A stretch of 64,000 bases of DNA from Begonia masoniana (GCA_022432975.1 CM039515.1:14944583-15008582), one strand, 5' to 3'; counted from the first letter of the stretch, positions 23,555 to 35,500 are shown. Numbers and translations: made by a program. The notes: generated by a model not told the origin, from the sequence alone.

Positions 23555-24841
23555 TGTAGGATCGTAATTGTCTAAGAGGGGGGTGAATTAGACTTTTTAA
23601 ACTTAATTAGTGATCTAATCGTTTTCTCTCTTGTGTTCAATTTATAAGTTAACAGTGAGCAATCAAACTATAAAAGTAAAGAGAGAGAGAAAAACAACAC
23701 CGAGAGTTTTTACGTGGTTCGGCCAAAACCTGCCTACGTCCACGCTTCAAGGTATCCCCCTTAAAGATCCTTAACTTCTCCTCAGAGAAAAATCAAATCG
23801 TACTTCACGGACGTCGATCTTCTGCCTTTTACAACAACAGGATTGCTCTTCACGGTCGACAATCCACTGCCTTTACACTTTTACAGAATAATGAATTTAG
23901 CACAAGGCTACACTCTCTCAAGATAGATCTCAAGTTTAGGAATAGAGAGATGTACAGAAAATGCAGAGTATTGCAATAATATCGCTCGTTAGGGTTCGAA
24001 GATTAATTTCAGCAAAAAGTCCTTTTCTTGAGCTTCTTTCTTCTATTTATACTCTATTTGAAATCAGCTACAAATCTGGAATGCTTCTCATCTGAAAATA
24101 AAAATATAGCCGTTAGAGAAACATCCGTATTTAGATGGCTAGCCGTTGAGTTCTGAAGTCGCTTTCGTTCGTCGGCCATTAATGGTCTAGAGTTAAGGCT
24201 CTGGACGACAAGCACTGTTGCTTCGCAGTCTATTTAAATTTTTGGCAGTGGATACTGTTCACCGGATGGCTTCGCCTTTGAAGATCAGCGGTGTATGTTG
24301 TCTTTGAAAATCTACCGGTGGATGTCTTCAGAGGTTACTGTTCAGTGGATGACTTCGCCTTTGAAATTTCAGCGGTGAATGTCTTCAGAAATTTGTCGTT
24401 TAGCTATCGGTGGATGTCTTCAGAATTTGTCGTTTAGCTATCGGTTGATGTCACCTTTGAATGCTAGCGGTGGATGTGCACTATTTTATCATTTTCTGCT
24501 TGCGGTGGATGCAGTCTTTAAACAACCAGCGGTGGATGTGGATTTTGAATCCCAGCGGTGGATGTGCAATTTTGTCGTTTAGCTGGCAGTGGATGTGTTA
24601 TTTTATCATTTTCAGCACTGTTTTGCTATCACACCCTGAACACTTAACAGAATTGTTAAACAACTACAATACCCTTTTCAAAGGGCATTTCCACTGAAAA
24701 TTTCGAAACATATATATGAGGGACAATATTTAACTTATTAATCAATTTATTATTCTCATATAATTAACTTAATCAAATTAAACATAATTGAAAACACATC
24801 ATCAAAAATATCGTTAGACTTAAACATAAGTTAAGTCAACA
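23555..24841 (-). repeat. 5' LTR of the SIRE-like element
   Basis: About 1.29 kb. On the plus strand it runs from TGTAGGATCG to AAGTCAACA, so on the minus strand it begins TGTTGACTTAAC and ends in TCCTACA. It shares with the plus-strand LTR at 60997 the opening TGTTGACTTAA, the GGAAATGCCCTTTGAAA block and the CAACGGCTA...ACGGATG block. It carries a motif array in its U3-like part (24270-24600). The flanking AGTAT at 24842-24846 is the likely target-site copy; the matching copy on the left was not found. Confidence 0.82.
24270..24600 (+). repeat. CGGTGGATG motif array in SIRE-like LTR
   Basis: About twelve copies of GCGGTGGATG, ATCGGTGGATG and close variants (CGGTTGATG, CAGTGGATG), spaced about 20-40 bp apart. 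It lies about 240-570 bp from the LTR start. The same positions in the LTR at 60997 hold a different array (CGTCCAAAG type). Confidence 0.85.
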
Positions 24842-26482
24842 AGTATGAATTAAATCAAACATAGCAGTGGCTTTAGAAGTAGATAGTGAAAAAGGGAGTC
24901 GATGAGACTTAGCAAGTTGACATGAGGAAAAAAAGTCAAAACATTTAGAAGAAATATTTAAATGAGACAAAATGGTTTGAACAACGACTGATGTGGGGTG
25001 CCCCAATCGGAAATGTCAGAGATTGGATGGATTGCTGGAGACAGAGAAGACTTGAGCAGATGAGGACCGAGATGGAGGAAGACACACCCGATAAAGGCCA
25101 TTATCAAAGATTCCCCGAAGACGAATTTGACGAGTGAGTAGATCCTTGACAACAAAAAAAGAGGGGTGAAATTCAATATATGCCCTGTTATCAAGTCACA
25201 ACCGGGAGACACTGAGGAGATTTTTATGAATAGAAGGAGAATGATAAACAGTATGTAAAAGCAAAGGAGAGAAAGAAGCAGGAAGTAAAGCTTGACCAAC
25301 ATGAGAAATAAGGGAAACCATACCATTACCGACTGTGATTTGAGCATCACCAGAGTATGGCGTGGCAGAATCCAGCAAATTTAGGTCAGGAGTGAAAAGA
25401 TGCAAGGCCGCTGAGTCTAGATACCAATTAGCATTAGGAGATGGCACATCGGAACCAGAGTGAATATTGGGGGTGGGAAGGATGGCAGAGAAGTTTGTCG
25501 GTGGTTGAGATGCAGGTTGATACTGGAGATTAGTGCGATGATAACAAACATTTGCGCTGTGACCAGGTTTGAGACAAATCTGACAGCGAGGACGATTTGG
25601 TGGTCAGGACTGTGGTCGGGTCTGGGGAAAGAAAGTTGGAGGGGGACGAAAAGGAGGAGAGGGAAGCAGCGGGGAGTTGGAGGAAGGAGGTCGGGGTCCT
25701 CGTGGTTGGTCTGAAAAATTAGAATGAGGTCCTGATGGTAAGGCAAATTTGGGTCTGGATTTATTTCCTGCGGTAGTGGTGTAATGAGCTTGAAAAGGGC
25801 TCAATGTTGGAACAGCATTCTGGCGATCAAGACGACCTTCATGACTCAAAAGTAGACTGTTAAGTTCTTCAAGAGATGGTTGATTAGGAAGTGTGAAAAT
25901 AGAGGTAACAAAGGCATTGTACTTGGCACCCAAACCATTTGGAAAATACATCACCTGATCTTTGGGGTTTATAGGTTCCCCAATAGCAGCTAACATGTTG
26001 TAGAGTCCACGAAATTTCTGGACATAGGTCATCGCACTGAGACCATCTTTGCGAAATCCTTGTAAACTGTTACGGAGCTAAGAAATTCTAGAAAATAAAG
26101 CAGCAGAGAAAAGTTGCCCTAGGGCTTCCCAGATTTCAAAAGCTGTGGAATAGTCGATTAATTGTCCGAGCAACTGTTCATGGACGGAAGCATAAATCCA
26201 ACTCATGATAAAATGATTGTATCGTTGCTAGGAAATAAAGTCAGGGTTGATGGCCGACAAATGTGAATCTTCAACTTGAAGAGGACAGGGACGAGTGCAA
26301 GTAAGAATGTCTTCAAGACCATTGGCAATAACAATGTTTAGGATCTGGTTTTTCCAAGCCAGAAAGTTAGATTCATCAAGCTTAATAGTGAGTGGCTGAT
26401 TAACAAAAGGAAGATGAGGAAATGAGGGTGGGTGAGAAGAAGGCGACGAAGGAATGTCCGTCGTACTCTGTGAGGAAGCCAT
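24842..26482 (-). pseudogene. RE1-like copia gag - protease - pre-integrase, cut by SIRE insertion
   Basis: Minus strand. Gag starts at 26482 (MASSQSTTDIPSS), with LDESNFLAWKNQILNIV typical of copia gag, and continues in one frame to about 25604 with two TAG stops (near 26230 and 26080). A CCHC knuckle (CQICLKPGHSANVC) is at about 25550-25590, after a TGA. The protease motif reads WYLDSAALH (about 25400-25430), so the active-site DSG is DSA. The GAG-pre-integrase segment then runs without break to the SIRE LTR edge at 24841, ending in ATAMFDLIHT. The remaining integrase-RT half is not seen left of the SIRE element. The changed active site and stops mean it is dead. Confidence 0.85.
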
Positions 26483-26541
26483 TGAAAAGAAGAAAGAAAA
26501 GATAAGGGCAGAGAATCGAGAAAAAAATAGGAGCCGTTAAT

Positions 26542-26554
26542 GGCTCTGATACTA
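26542..26554 (-). other. Primer binding site of the RE1-like element
   Basis: Minus-strand TAGTATCAGAGCC, one mismatch from the initiator-Met-tRNA PBS TGGTATCAGAGCC, lies directly after the proposed LTR end TTCA and about 60 bases before the gag ATG. Confidence 0.7.
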
Positions 26555-26824
26555 TGAAAGAATACGGAAAGAGATTCTGAACTTTTGTATATTTCTTCAC
26601 ACCAATTACAGCAGCAAGCAGAGAGTATTATAGTGTTTACATCAGAATAAGACAAAGACACGAGAAAGTGGTGAGAGGAAGATTATAGAGAGAGAAGAAA
26701 CAAATCTGCAGTGATAACAGAAAAATAAACCACACATTATTGAACCCGGTCTGAGATAGGCTTGGTTTAACATCAACGATGATCGTCGTTTTACACCTTA
26801 AATTGAATTCTCTTCTAAAAAACA
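26555..26824 (-). repeat. Probable 5' LTR of the RE1-like element
   Basis: Plus-strand TGAAAGAATACGG... to ...CTAAAAAACA, about 270 bp. The left edge is fixed by the PBS. The right edge is the best CA dinucleotide and is less certain because the partner LTR is missing. Confidence 0.5.
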
Positions 26825-27625
26825 GTCTCATCTTCTAGTCCGAGGTCAAACAGACAAGTCTAGGGCTGTCCAACTTTTAACTGGAGATTGACCTAATTCT
26901 GAATGAAGGGCCAGTCTTCGATTTTTATTCAATAAGTCGACCATTACATAGTTAGTGACTGGATCCTAATATACTTATATACTTGCATTGACGTATTGGG
27001 GAAGTTGTAAAATGGGTTTGCATTGACATACATCTCCACTGTCGCGGCTTAGTTTAGAAATTTAAAATTATTTTGGATTAGTTTATGGGCCTGTCAATGG
27101 TAAGTCCAATGGCTAACACCGTAGTCAAAAGTCCACAAACTAGATTTTACACCATCATTTTTATTCATCCGAGACAAGGTTGTAAGTGATCATAGTCTAG
27201 ATCAAAACCCATTGGATCATGTCTTTCTTTGCCCGCCTACATGAGTGTCAAAAACAAGTTATGTTTACTAGGGGTGGGAATTGGTTCGATTCGAATAGAA
27301 TAATTGAACAGAATCTAACAATTTGATTTGGTTTGGTTTGGTGAAAGGAAAAAATCGACTTTATAACCGAACTGATTAGAACTGAATCTTCGGTTCGGTT
27401 AACGGTTTTAATAAAGACAAACCGACTAAAACCAAACTGAACCAAAATTAACCTAACTACACGGTTTCTTTGTATAAAGAATAAACCAAACCCATTCTGC
27501 ATAAGACCAAACCCAATCTTAATGACAGAAATTGAGAATTCTGTAATTTGATTTCGACGAGCGAAGTGCGACTGGCGGGTGACTGCGACGAGCAAGGTGC
27601 GATTGGAGACTGCGATCGAGCGACT
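26825..27625. other. Intergenic sequence; probable hAT-like left end at 27269
   Basis: No gene is visible. At about 27269 TAGGGGTGGGAATTGGTTCG begins a GGTTCGGTT-rich stretch, followed at 27555-27625 by CGACGAGCGAAGTGCGA-type short repeats. This is the pattern of hAT subterminal sequence, as in the element at 37726. No matching right end was established. The solo LTR at 27631 interrupts it. Confidence 0.45.
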
Positions 27626-28019
27626 GTAAGTGTGACAGCCACGAACCGGATCCCGATCGGAACCCGAGAACCGAGCCGTCACTCCGGGTCATTTGCAGAA
27701 AACGGTGACTAATTTTTTTTTTTGAACATAAACAGAACAGACAGCGTTACTGGAACAACTTATGGAAGCCAACTGAACTTTTAAAACTTTTAACGGAAAA
27801 CAGAACCGAATGACAGAAAAATGCACTGGCAATGCAAACTCTAAAAGAGCATAGCTTTACCGAGGGGAGAAACTACAGTGAGTAACAGAGTATCAATAAC
27901 AGCAGAAAACAGAGAATGAAGTTGGAAGGCATAGGCAGAAATCTGGCGGAAGACTTAGTTTTAAAAGAAGCAGAATACTGTTGGGCTGTAGATGAAATTA
28001 AACCGAAATGATGCTCTGA

Positions 28020-28500
28020 AATCGGAAGAAGTAAACAGAGGGTGACGTCAGCCGGAAGAGGAGATGAAGTCAGCCGGAAGAAGTAGACAGCAGCTGAGAT
28101 CGGATAAGGTGATGACGTCAGCCGGAAGATGGATGACGTCAACCGGAAGATGCAAGCATTAAACGTAATCGTCAGAAGAAAACGAACTGAATACGAGTAA
28201 AAACTGGGCGGAAGATATAGGCAGAAATCATCGTATGACGTCATCGGAAGAGATGATGACGTCATCGGCAGAGATAGGCAGTAAGCGTAATTGGAATATA
28301 TGATGACATCATCAGAAGATGTGATGACGTCATCGGCAGGTAAAGGCAGTAAACGTAATCGGAATGTGTGATGATGTCATCGGAAGATGTGATGATGTCA
28401 TCGGAAGATAAAGTTAGCAATTTGAATCAGAAGATGAAGACCTAAGATAGAAACACTGTTTGGCGGTAGATGCAGGCAAAATTCCTACCGGTAGATGTAA
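28020..28500 (+). repeat. Array of TGACGTCA plus CGGAAGATG motifs
   Basis: Repeated GATGACGTCATCGGAAGA, GATGACGTCAGCCGGAAG and decayed forms (GATGATGTCATCGG). TGACGTCA is a palindromic ACGT-core site of the type bound by plant bZIP/TGA factors. The array is near the 3' end of the LTR in minus sense, the same relative place as 6769-7250. Confidence 0.82.
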
Positions 28501-28860
28501 TCAGAAGACATAGCTTTAAAGGCAGAATTTACAACTTTTGACAGGAAAGCATACAGACAGAGGGCATAAAAACAGAAGACTTAAACGTCTCAGATTCTCA
28601 AACCACATCAAAACATGGTTCTCGAGCACAACAGAAGGCATGCAGGTTTCAGACCTTCATTACAAATGACAGATTTCAAGAAAACAAACTGCATGGATAG
28701 CTCTAAAATTCGAGACCATCCATGCATGACCTGAAAAGGGAGAACCCAAACAGTTCCAGAATGTTTTCAAAACATTTCAAGACATTAATACAGAATATTT
28801 CAGGAGACAACTACCAACTGTCAACAGAGATTTAAAACTTGTCCATCAGGACTTATACAT

Positions 28861-28877
28861 TATATATATATATATAT
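28861..28877. repeat. (TA)n microsatellite
   Basis: Uninterrupted TA dinucleotide run inside the solo LTR. Confidence 0.95.
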
Positions 28878-30087
28878 CCAACAGAATTTCCTACAGAGTT
28901 TTTAAAACAAAACACAGAACCTTAACAGAGTTTTAAGACAAACACAACAGAATTTCCAGAAGAGTTTACAGATGTGAACTTTACTTTAAAAACTAAGACT
29001 TAAACCTCGGGACAGAAAATTATGTCTAACTGCAGCAACCACCCCGAGAGCTCGAGCCACCAGCCACCTAGTCATCAGATTGAGGCACAAAGTCCTCATT
29101 TTCAGGTTCAGTACCTACATCAGGGAGTTCACCTATGAGTCTAAAACTCAGTAAGAACATAATACCGATGCAGTGATGCAAAATGCTATGCATGCAGTTT
29201 TCAGAATACAGTGGCAGAACAGAACTTTACATTACAGTGGCAGAGAGGTATAAGTAGGGCTTATAGGGGAACTGGCAAACAGAGGATGCACTATCAGGCA
29301 CAGCAGTTTTCAGAATCCCAGGGAGGGATAAAACCAGAGGGCCAGTCCCCGTCCCGCACTTAACCGGTATATTACAGACAGTCAGATTTTATCTTTCTTA
29401 GTTTCAAACCGTGTACAGAAAATAGTTTTGCATGAACTTTCAGTAAAACGTGTATGCATGAACTTTCACAGTGCTTAACTTGAAACAACAGTTAACAGGA
29501 TAATACAACAGAATCTAGAGAGAAAACAGATAACTCAGAACTTAACTCAAACTTTCTCTACCCGAAACCTCCCGACAGAAGAAAAACCTAGAGTCTTCGT
29601 GATGTAGGGCCTTAAGGGCCAACCTACGGATATGAACTTACCTATTGCTGTAGAGTTGATAGTCATGGACGTCTCAGAAATGCTCGAACCTGTACATGCA
29701 CGTTCAGAAAATAAACAAGCTGCAAATGCTAACAAATAAGTTAGAAGAATTTCTTTCAAATTCATTCAAACTTTTAGAAAACAAACCGGTGTGTTTTCAT
29801 CCAAGAACAGTGAGTTTTCTCCAAATACCATAACCCTCAACTTCAGTAAAAACTCACATTACACTTGTCCAAACTTGTTAGCAACAAAAGAGGCTTACCT
29901 TAGCGGAGAAATAGAAAGGAACCGAGGAGATCGAAGTAACTTCGACGATTGTTTTGTCGACAGGAAGGGAGAATGTCGAGAAGAGAAATAGAGAGAGAGC
30001 AGAGCGGAGAAGTGAAGAGGGTTTCACGCAAGAGGGAGAACTTAGCTTCTTCACCAAGTCGCCAGATGTCACTCAACCCTTGGCTAT

Positions 30088-31803
30088 TGATGACTCTTAT
30101 TTTAGAGTCATTTTATGCAAACTTTACATAAGAAAACTTGTATGAATTGAGTGATTGCAATAATAAATTGGTATGAATTTAATACAATGGCTATTTAATC
30201 TTGCAGCATTAGTGTTTTGATTCAATTTAATATATTTATGTAGATTTTCCATCAAAAGTAGATTTTTCTCTTTAATTTGAATTTCACAGTTTCGTATTTG
30301 AATGTAATGTTATTAGAGGGAGAATAAAATTCAAAAGCTGAAGATCATGGAGAGAGAGGAATCAAATCACGTAAATTGAGGAAATTAGTTGCTGATTATG
30401 GAGAGAGAAATTGTTGGAATTATGGAAGACGTGGATTTGGAATTAATAGCGGAAGATGTGATAAAAAAAAGGGCAGCAAAAGACAAAAGCACCGGTAGAA
30501 GCAGAAAACGACAAAAGTAGCAATGGATATAATAAGCTGGGCAGCTGGGCAGCGGAAGACTAGAAGCAGCTGGGCAGCGGAAGATTAGAAGGAGCTGGGC
30601 AGCGGAAGACTAAAAGGAAAAAAATAAAAGATGGTCACTGGGCAGCGGAAGAAGCTGAAAGAAGAAGAGAGAAGGTGGCATTTGGGCAGTGGATGACTTG
30701 AAGAATGGGCAGCAGAAAAAGACAAAACTTGGGCAGTGGAAGAAGAATAAAACAAAGCAACGGTGGAAGTGAAAGAAGAAATAAAAGTTGGGCAGCTGGG
30801 CAGCGGTAGATATACAAAAGGGCAACACTAAAAGACAAAATAAACTTAATAGAGTAACCTACGGAGAGAGAGAAATCCATGCTGGAAAGCTAAAACAAAA
30901 GGAAAACAATTAAATCTAATGGAGATTGGAGAGAGAAAGAGAAGATTGCATGGAGAATTAAAAGAGATATTTCTTTTGAAGAAAAGAAATTCTGGTGTAG
31001 AGGCTGGCGGCAGAGAACTCACAATTTGGAGAAGACCAGCGACGCAGATCCTTGAAGACTCTCCTTCTCCTACTATTTTTATTATTCTTCTATGAACACA
31101 ATTGATTTTTGTTTTATTTTAATTATGTCTCGTAGCTAAACTTTTTAATCTTGGTTAGGACGATAGTATTCGTTACGGTATTTTGCTACGATTTTGATTT
31201 TGTTTATGCAATTTTCTATTGAACAATTATTTGTGATGCTTATTGATAAGTCAGATCATATCGATAGATAGGTTGACGATTCATGTTTATATTATATCGA
31301 TAGATAGATATAAATTTTAGATGCACGAATAATTAATCGAATTAAATTGTTACAACGTAGTTAACATTAATTTGATTGGCGATAAGAATAGCACCTATCG
31401 AAAAATTCAATATTAGTTACATTCTTTCAAGGTAGAAAGAAATTCTAATTTGAATTTACCTAGGCAATTCGAAAGAATCCTAGAAATCAATTTTATTCTT
31501 GCTTTTTTTTTAGATAATGCTGCAAGCATTACCAGAGCATCAGTAGCAGAATCATCGTAACGAAGAAAATCGATCCTAGCCAAGGCCTTCTTTTATCATT
31601 TTTACCTCGTTTAATCTTGCTTCATTTTATTGCATCATTATTCATATTTTATTTCTAATTATTATCAGTAATTTAATATTTTTATAAGATTTTTATAGCG
31701 ATTAATTCAATTAACAATATCCTCGTGGGATCGATACTTTACTTACTCTATTACTTTGTTAGCGACACGTGCACTTGCGTGTAAGTGTGTAAAATCACTA
31801 ACA
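30088..31803 (+). mobile_element. Athila/Tat-type gypsy solo LTR (TSD GCTAT)
   Basis: It starts TGATGACTCTTATTTTAGAG and ends ...GTGTAAAATCACTAACA, with the CTCGTGGGATCGATACT and CACGTGCACTTGCGTGT blocks that typify the 3' end of Athila/Tat LTRs. GCTAT flanks both sides (30083-30087 and 31804-31808). The Asp-tRNA-type PBS normally following such LTRs is absent, so this is a solo LTR of 1,716 bp. It is nested in the gypsy solo LTR at 27631-32009 and is therefore younger than it. Confidence 0.88.
30440..30830 (+). repeat. GGGCAGCGGAAGA repeat array in Athila/Tat-type LTR
   Basis: Several copies of GCAGCTGGGCAGCGGAAGA (30540-30610) plus scattered GGGCAGTGGATGACT, CACCGGTAGAAG and GGGCAGCGGTAGAT. 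The CGG-W-R-GA core resembles the motif seen in the Tekay-like and SIRE-like LTRs. Confidence 0.75.
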
Positions 31804-32201
31804 GCTATCTCCCACCAACCTTAATTTCTCCCTAATTTACCCTTCCATGCATTTTAAACTTAGTGTTTAGTTTAGTTACACAATAGTTTGGTTCTCTCCC
31901 CACTAAATGCTCCAACATTTTACAATAAAATAATTTCTGTATTTATGACAATATAAATCCATACAACAATTCAACAGATTAATACATGGCAAAAATGTCT
32001 GGTGTTACAGTAAGGGCTGTTGAAATTTGTTGCATTCAGCTACGCGTTAGTAGAGTCTGTTGTGGTTTGCTGAGTCGGAGCAAGCTCATTTTTTATTTCT
32101 GTTTTGGCGGTTTGGCTAATCTTTCGCTGGTGTGGTTTTTTGTATGGATGGATTTTGATTTTTTTTTTTTTTTGTTTGGTCAGGAAGTGGGTCGCCGGGC
32201 T

Positions 32202-32525
32202 TGTTGTGAGAGAGCTAATATCGGCAGAAGAATATTCTCAATATTTCTCTCACAAGCCGTTTACAGCGAAAGGATAAACAAAAAAAAAGGACAAAACAGA
32301 ACAATATAAACGAAAAGGAAAGTTTCAGACAATTCACTCCACGCCGCACTCTCGCATTCTCTGATGTTTTTAAGGACTCTTTCTCTAACGGTTTGAATGC
32401 GTCAGCCTGCATGGACACGTCAGCAGCTCATATTCCATGCACGTGGGTTTGGGCTCGCTTGTGTTGGCTGTGGCTACACCAAGTCGCCAGCTGTGTAACC
32501 CGACCAGACCCGAGCTGCCATGACA
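32202..32525 (-). repeat. 3' LTR of the Reina-like element
   Basis: 324 bp, from TGTTGTGAGAGAG to CTGCCATGACA on the plus strand. A purine tract on the minus strand (complement of 32526-32537) adjoins it. Confidence 0.93.
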
Positions 32526-32558
32526 GTCCACCCACTCAGAATGACCTTGTCCCCAAGG

Positions 32559-35500
32559 TCAGAATGCGGGATACTGAGCCATAACGATATCCGAATCGAG
32601 CCATGTAGCATCGAAAACTAGCCGATTTTGCCATTGAATTAGCCACTGCGCAACTGGAAAATTACTGCGTTTAACAATGCGAGTCTGAAGGAGGCAGTGC
32701 GGAACATGGGAAATGCTGTCGTCGTAGACGTCGGAAGGAAGAGTTGAGGAAGACAGTGCCTGACTGCCGAGTTTCTTCTTCAATAAGGAAACATGGAAAA
32801 CTGGATGGATACGAGTTCCGGCAGGTAGAGCCAGTTTATAAGCAACCCGGCCAATCCGTTCCAGAATCAGAAAAGGGCCAAAGTACTTCGGGGCCAGTTT
32901 GTGCGATGGTCGAGTGACAACCGACTGTTGACGGTACGGTTGAAGCTTGAGGAAAACCCAGTCAGAAGGTTCAAAACACCGTTCTGTGCGATTTCGATCC
33001 GAATACAATTTCATGCGGCTCTGGGCCTGAGAGATATTTTCTCTGAGTAGAGAATTCATTGCGTGGCGATTGCGTAGGAATTCATCCGCGGCAGCAGAAG
33101 GAAATTGGAGATATGGTCTCAACGCCAGCCGAGGAGGTGGCAGTCCGTACAGAGCTTCAAACGGGGTTATTTTAATGGCGGATTGGATCGTGGTATTGTA
33201 CCACCACTCTGCCAAAGGAAGCCATTGAAGCCAGACAGATAGCTTTTGGAATGTCATGCAGCGAAGATACATTTCTAAGCATTGGTTCAGACGTTCGGTC
33301 TGGCCATCGGACTCTGGGTGATAAGCTGTGGAAGTATCAAGCGTGGCGCCGAGGGAAGAGAAAACTGACTGCCAGAAAGAAGACAGAAAAATCGGGTCTC
33401 TATCTGAAATCATGGATTGAGGAATACCGTGCAGTTTGAAGATGTTGTCCAGAAAAAGATTTGCAACCTGGACAACAGTGAAAGGGTGGCGGAGAGCAAG
33501 AAAATGGGCATACTTAGTCAGGCGATCCACCACCACCAATATGCAGTTGGAATGAAGTGCACATGTTCGTGCTTGCAACGTTGGCAAGTATCGCAATATT
33601 GAACGTGGTTCTGGATGTCGGTAGTGAGACCAGGCCACCAGAATAAAGATTTGGCCCGATGAAGGGTAGCTTGGATGCCGGAGTGTCCCCCCTCCGCTGA
33701 GTTGTGCAAAGTTTTGAGAACCTTGGAACGAATGGCATTCCCTTTGCCTAGAACCAACTTGCCCTTGAAACGAATAATCCCATTGACTACATAAAAGGAA
33801 GGGTCGTGGGATGGGTCAATAGAAAGTTTGGTGAGGAGCGTTGCTGCCCAATCATCCCTGTCGTAGCTAGAGAGAACCTCCTGCATCCACCGAGGAGAGT
33901 TTAGGGAGGTGACGTGGCAAGAAGAACTGTTCGGAGGTGGAGTAGGGGGTGCCCGTGAGAGGGCGTCAGCCACCACGTTGTGTCTCCCTTCCTTGAATTT
34001 TATGTGATAATCCAGCCCCAGCAATTTGGATAACCACTTCTGTTGCAGCGGGGTGGTAATTCGTTGCTCGAGGAGGTATTTTAATGACTGGGGGTCGGTC
34101 TGAATAACAAAAGAGTTACCTTCTAAATAATGCTGCCAAAGTTGAACAGCTGAAACCAAGGCCAGGAGATCTTTTTCGTAAATAGACAGTCTCATGTTCT
34201 TGGAGTTAAACGACTTGCTCATGAAAGCAATCGCTTGGCGGTTCTGCATCAACACTGCTCCCATTCCTCCATGGCAAGCATCGGTTTGGATGATAAATGG
34301 TTGGGAAAAGTTGGGTAACGTGAGTACTGGGGGTGAACTCATTGCTGTTTTAAGGGTGTAGAAAGCCTCCTCTGCCCTGTGATCCCAGACGAAAGCATCA
34401 TTCTTCAGTAAAGATGTGAGGGCCTTTGCCAAAATACCATAATTGCGAATGAATTTCCTGTAGTATCCTGTGAGACCCAAGAAACCCCGTAGCTGCTTAA
34501 TATTAGTGGGAGGGGACCAGTTGATCATGGCAGCAATTTTAGCCGGGTTGGCTTGAACCCCTGCTTTAGAAATAATATGGCCAAGATAGCCGATTTCAGA
34601 CTGGCCAAAAGTGCACTTAGACTCCTTCGCGACGAGCTGATGATCCCTCAACGTTCCCAGCACCGTAGACAGGTGGGAACAGTGAGACTCCACCGTCGGG
34701 CTGTTTACCAAAATGTCGTCAAAAAAAACCAAAACAAATTTGCGTAGATACGGTTGAAAAACAGTGTTCATTAGTGCCTGAAAAGTTGCCGGGGCATTGG
34801 TAAGCCCGAACGGCATGACCCAGAACTCGTACAGCCCTTGGTGAGTCTTGAAGGCCGTCTTATGGCAATCATCCTCCTTCACCCAAATCTGGTGATAACC
34901 AGCATGCAAATCAATTTTCGAGAACACCGTTGAACCGTGAAGCTCATCCAGCAGCTCGTCGATAATAGGCATTGGAAATTTGTCTTTAATCATAAGAGCA
35001 TTCAGCTGCCCGTAGTCTACACAAAACTGCCACTGTCCATCATTATTCTTTACTAAAAGCACAGTCGAGGCGAAAGGGCTATTGCTGGGGATGATAATGC
35101 CCTCCTGTAGCATGTCGTGGACCAGCTTTTCGATCTCAGCCTTCTGCGAAAAAGGGCATCGGTATGGTGCCAACCTGAAAGGCTTGGCATCGGGTTTAAG
35201 CGGGATCTGGTGGTCGTGGCTCCTTGCAGAAGGTAAGCCCGACCGGGGAGAAAAAATGTCCGAGAAAGTTCGAACGATGGCTCGAATACAGCTCGGTACT
35301 TTCTGTTCAGAGATAGGTTCCTGGAGGCTGAGTTGGGCGATAAATCCACTGAAATGGTCTACCCAGCAAGTGCTTATGGCTTTTGGGTTGGATACCGTGT
35401 GAGAAAAGGATGGGTTGGCATAGGGAATGGTGGTTGGGCTTCCCTTATATTGGATCAACAGCTGAGCATTGGGCGGGTCAAAAGCCACCAGGCTGTGGGC

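Larger units (their letters stand above)
11182..24841 (-). mobile_element. SIRE-like Ty1/copia element with tandemly amplified gag-pro-int modules
   Basis: Reading right to left on the minus strand: 5' LTR (23555-24841), PBS, leader, gag, zinc knuckles, protease, integrase, then further copies of gag-protease-integrase, then RT, RNase H, and an env-like/transposon-protein ORF at 11182-12843. Integrase before RT is diagnostic of Ty1/copia, and the additional ORF after RNase H is typical of the SIRE/Maximus lineage. A normal element would have one gag-integrase block; here there are three full blocks and one partial block. The right edge AAGTCAACA (24841) matches the TGTTGACTT start of the second SIRE-like LTR at 60997. 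A clean 3' LTR is not seen on the left. Confidence 0.82.
27631..32009 (-). mobile_element. Gypsy solo LTR (TSD GTAAG) with nested solo LTR
   Basis: The ends TGTGACAGCC (27631) and GGTGTTACA (32009) are flanked by GTAAG on both sides (27626-27630 and 32010-32014). Without the nested element at 30088-31803 and one TSD copy it is about 2.66 kb. On the minus strand the order start, leader-like part (30060-29880), GTAGGT...GAGGA...TAG block (29130-29060), motif array (28500-28020), end matches the plus-strand LTR at 2765-7442, so it is a related gypsy LTR. There is no internal region. Confidence 0.85.
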
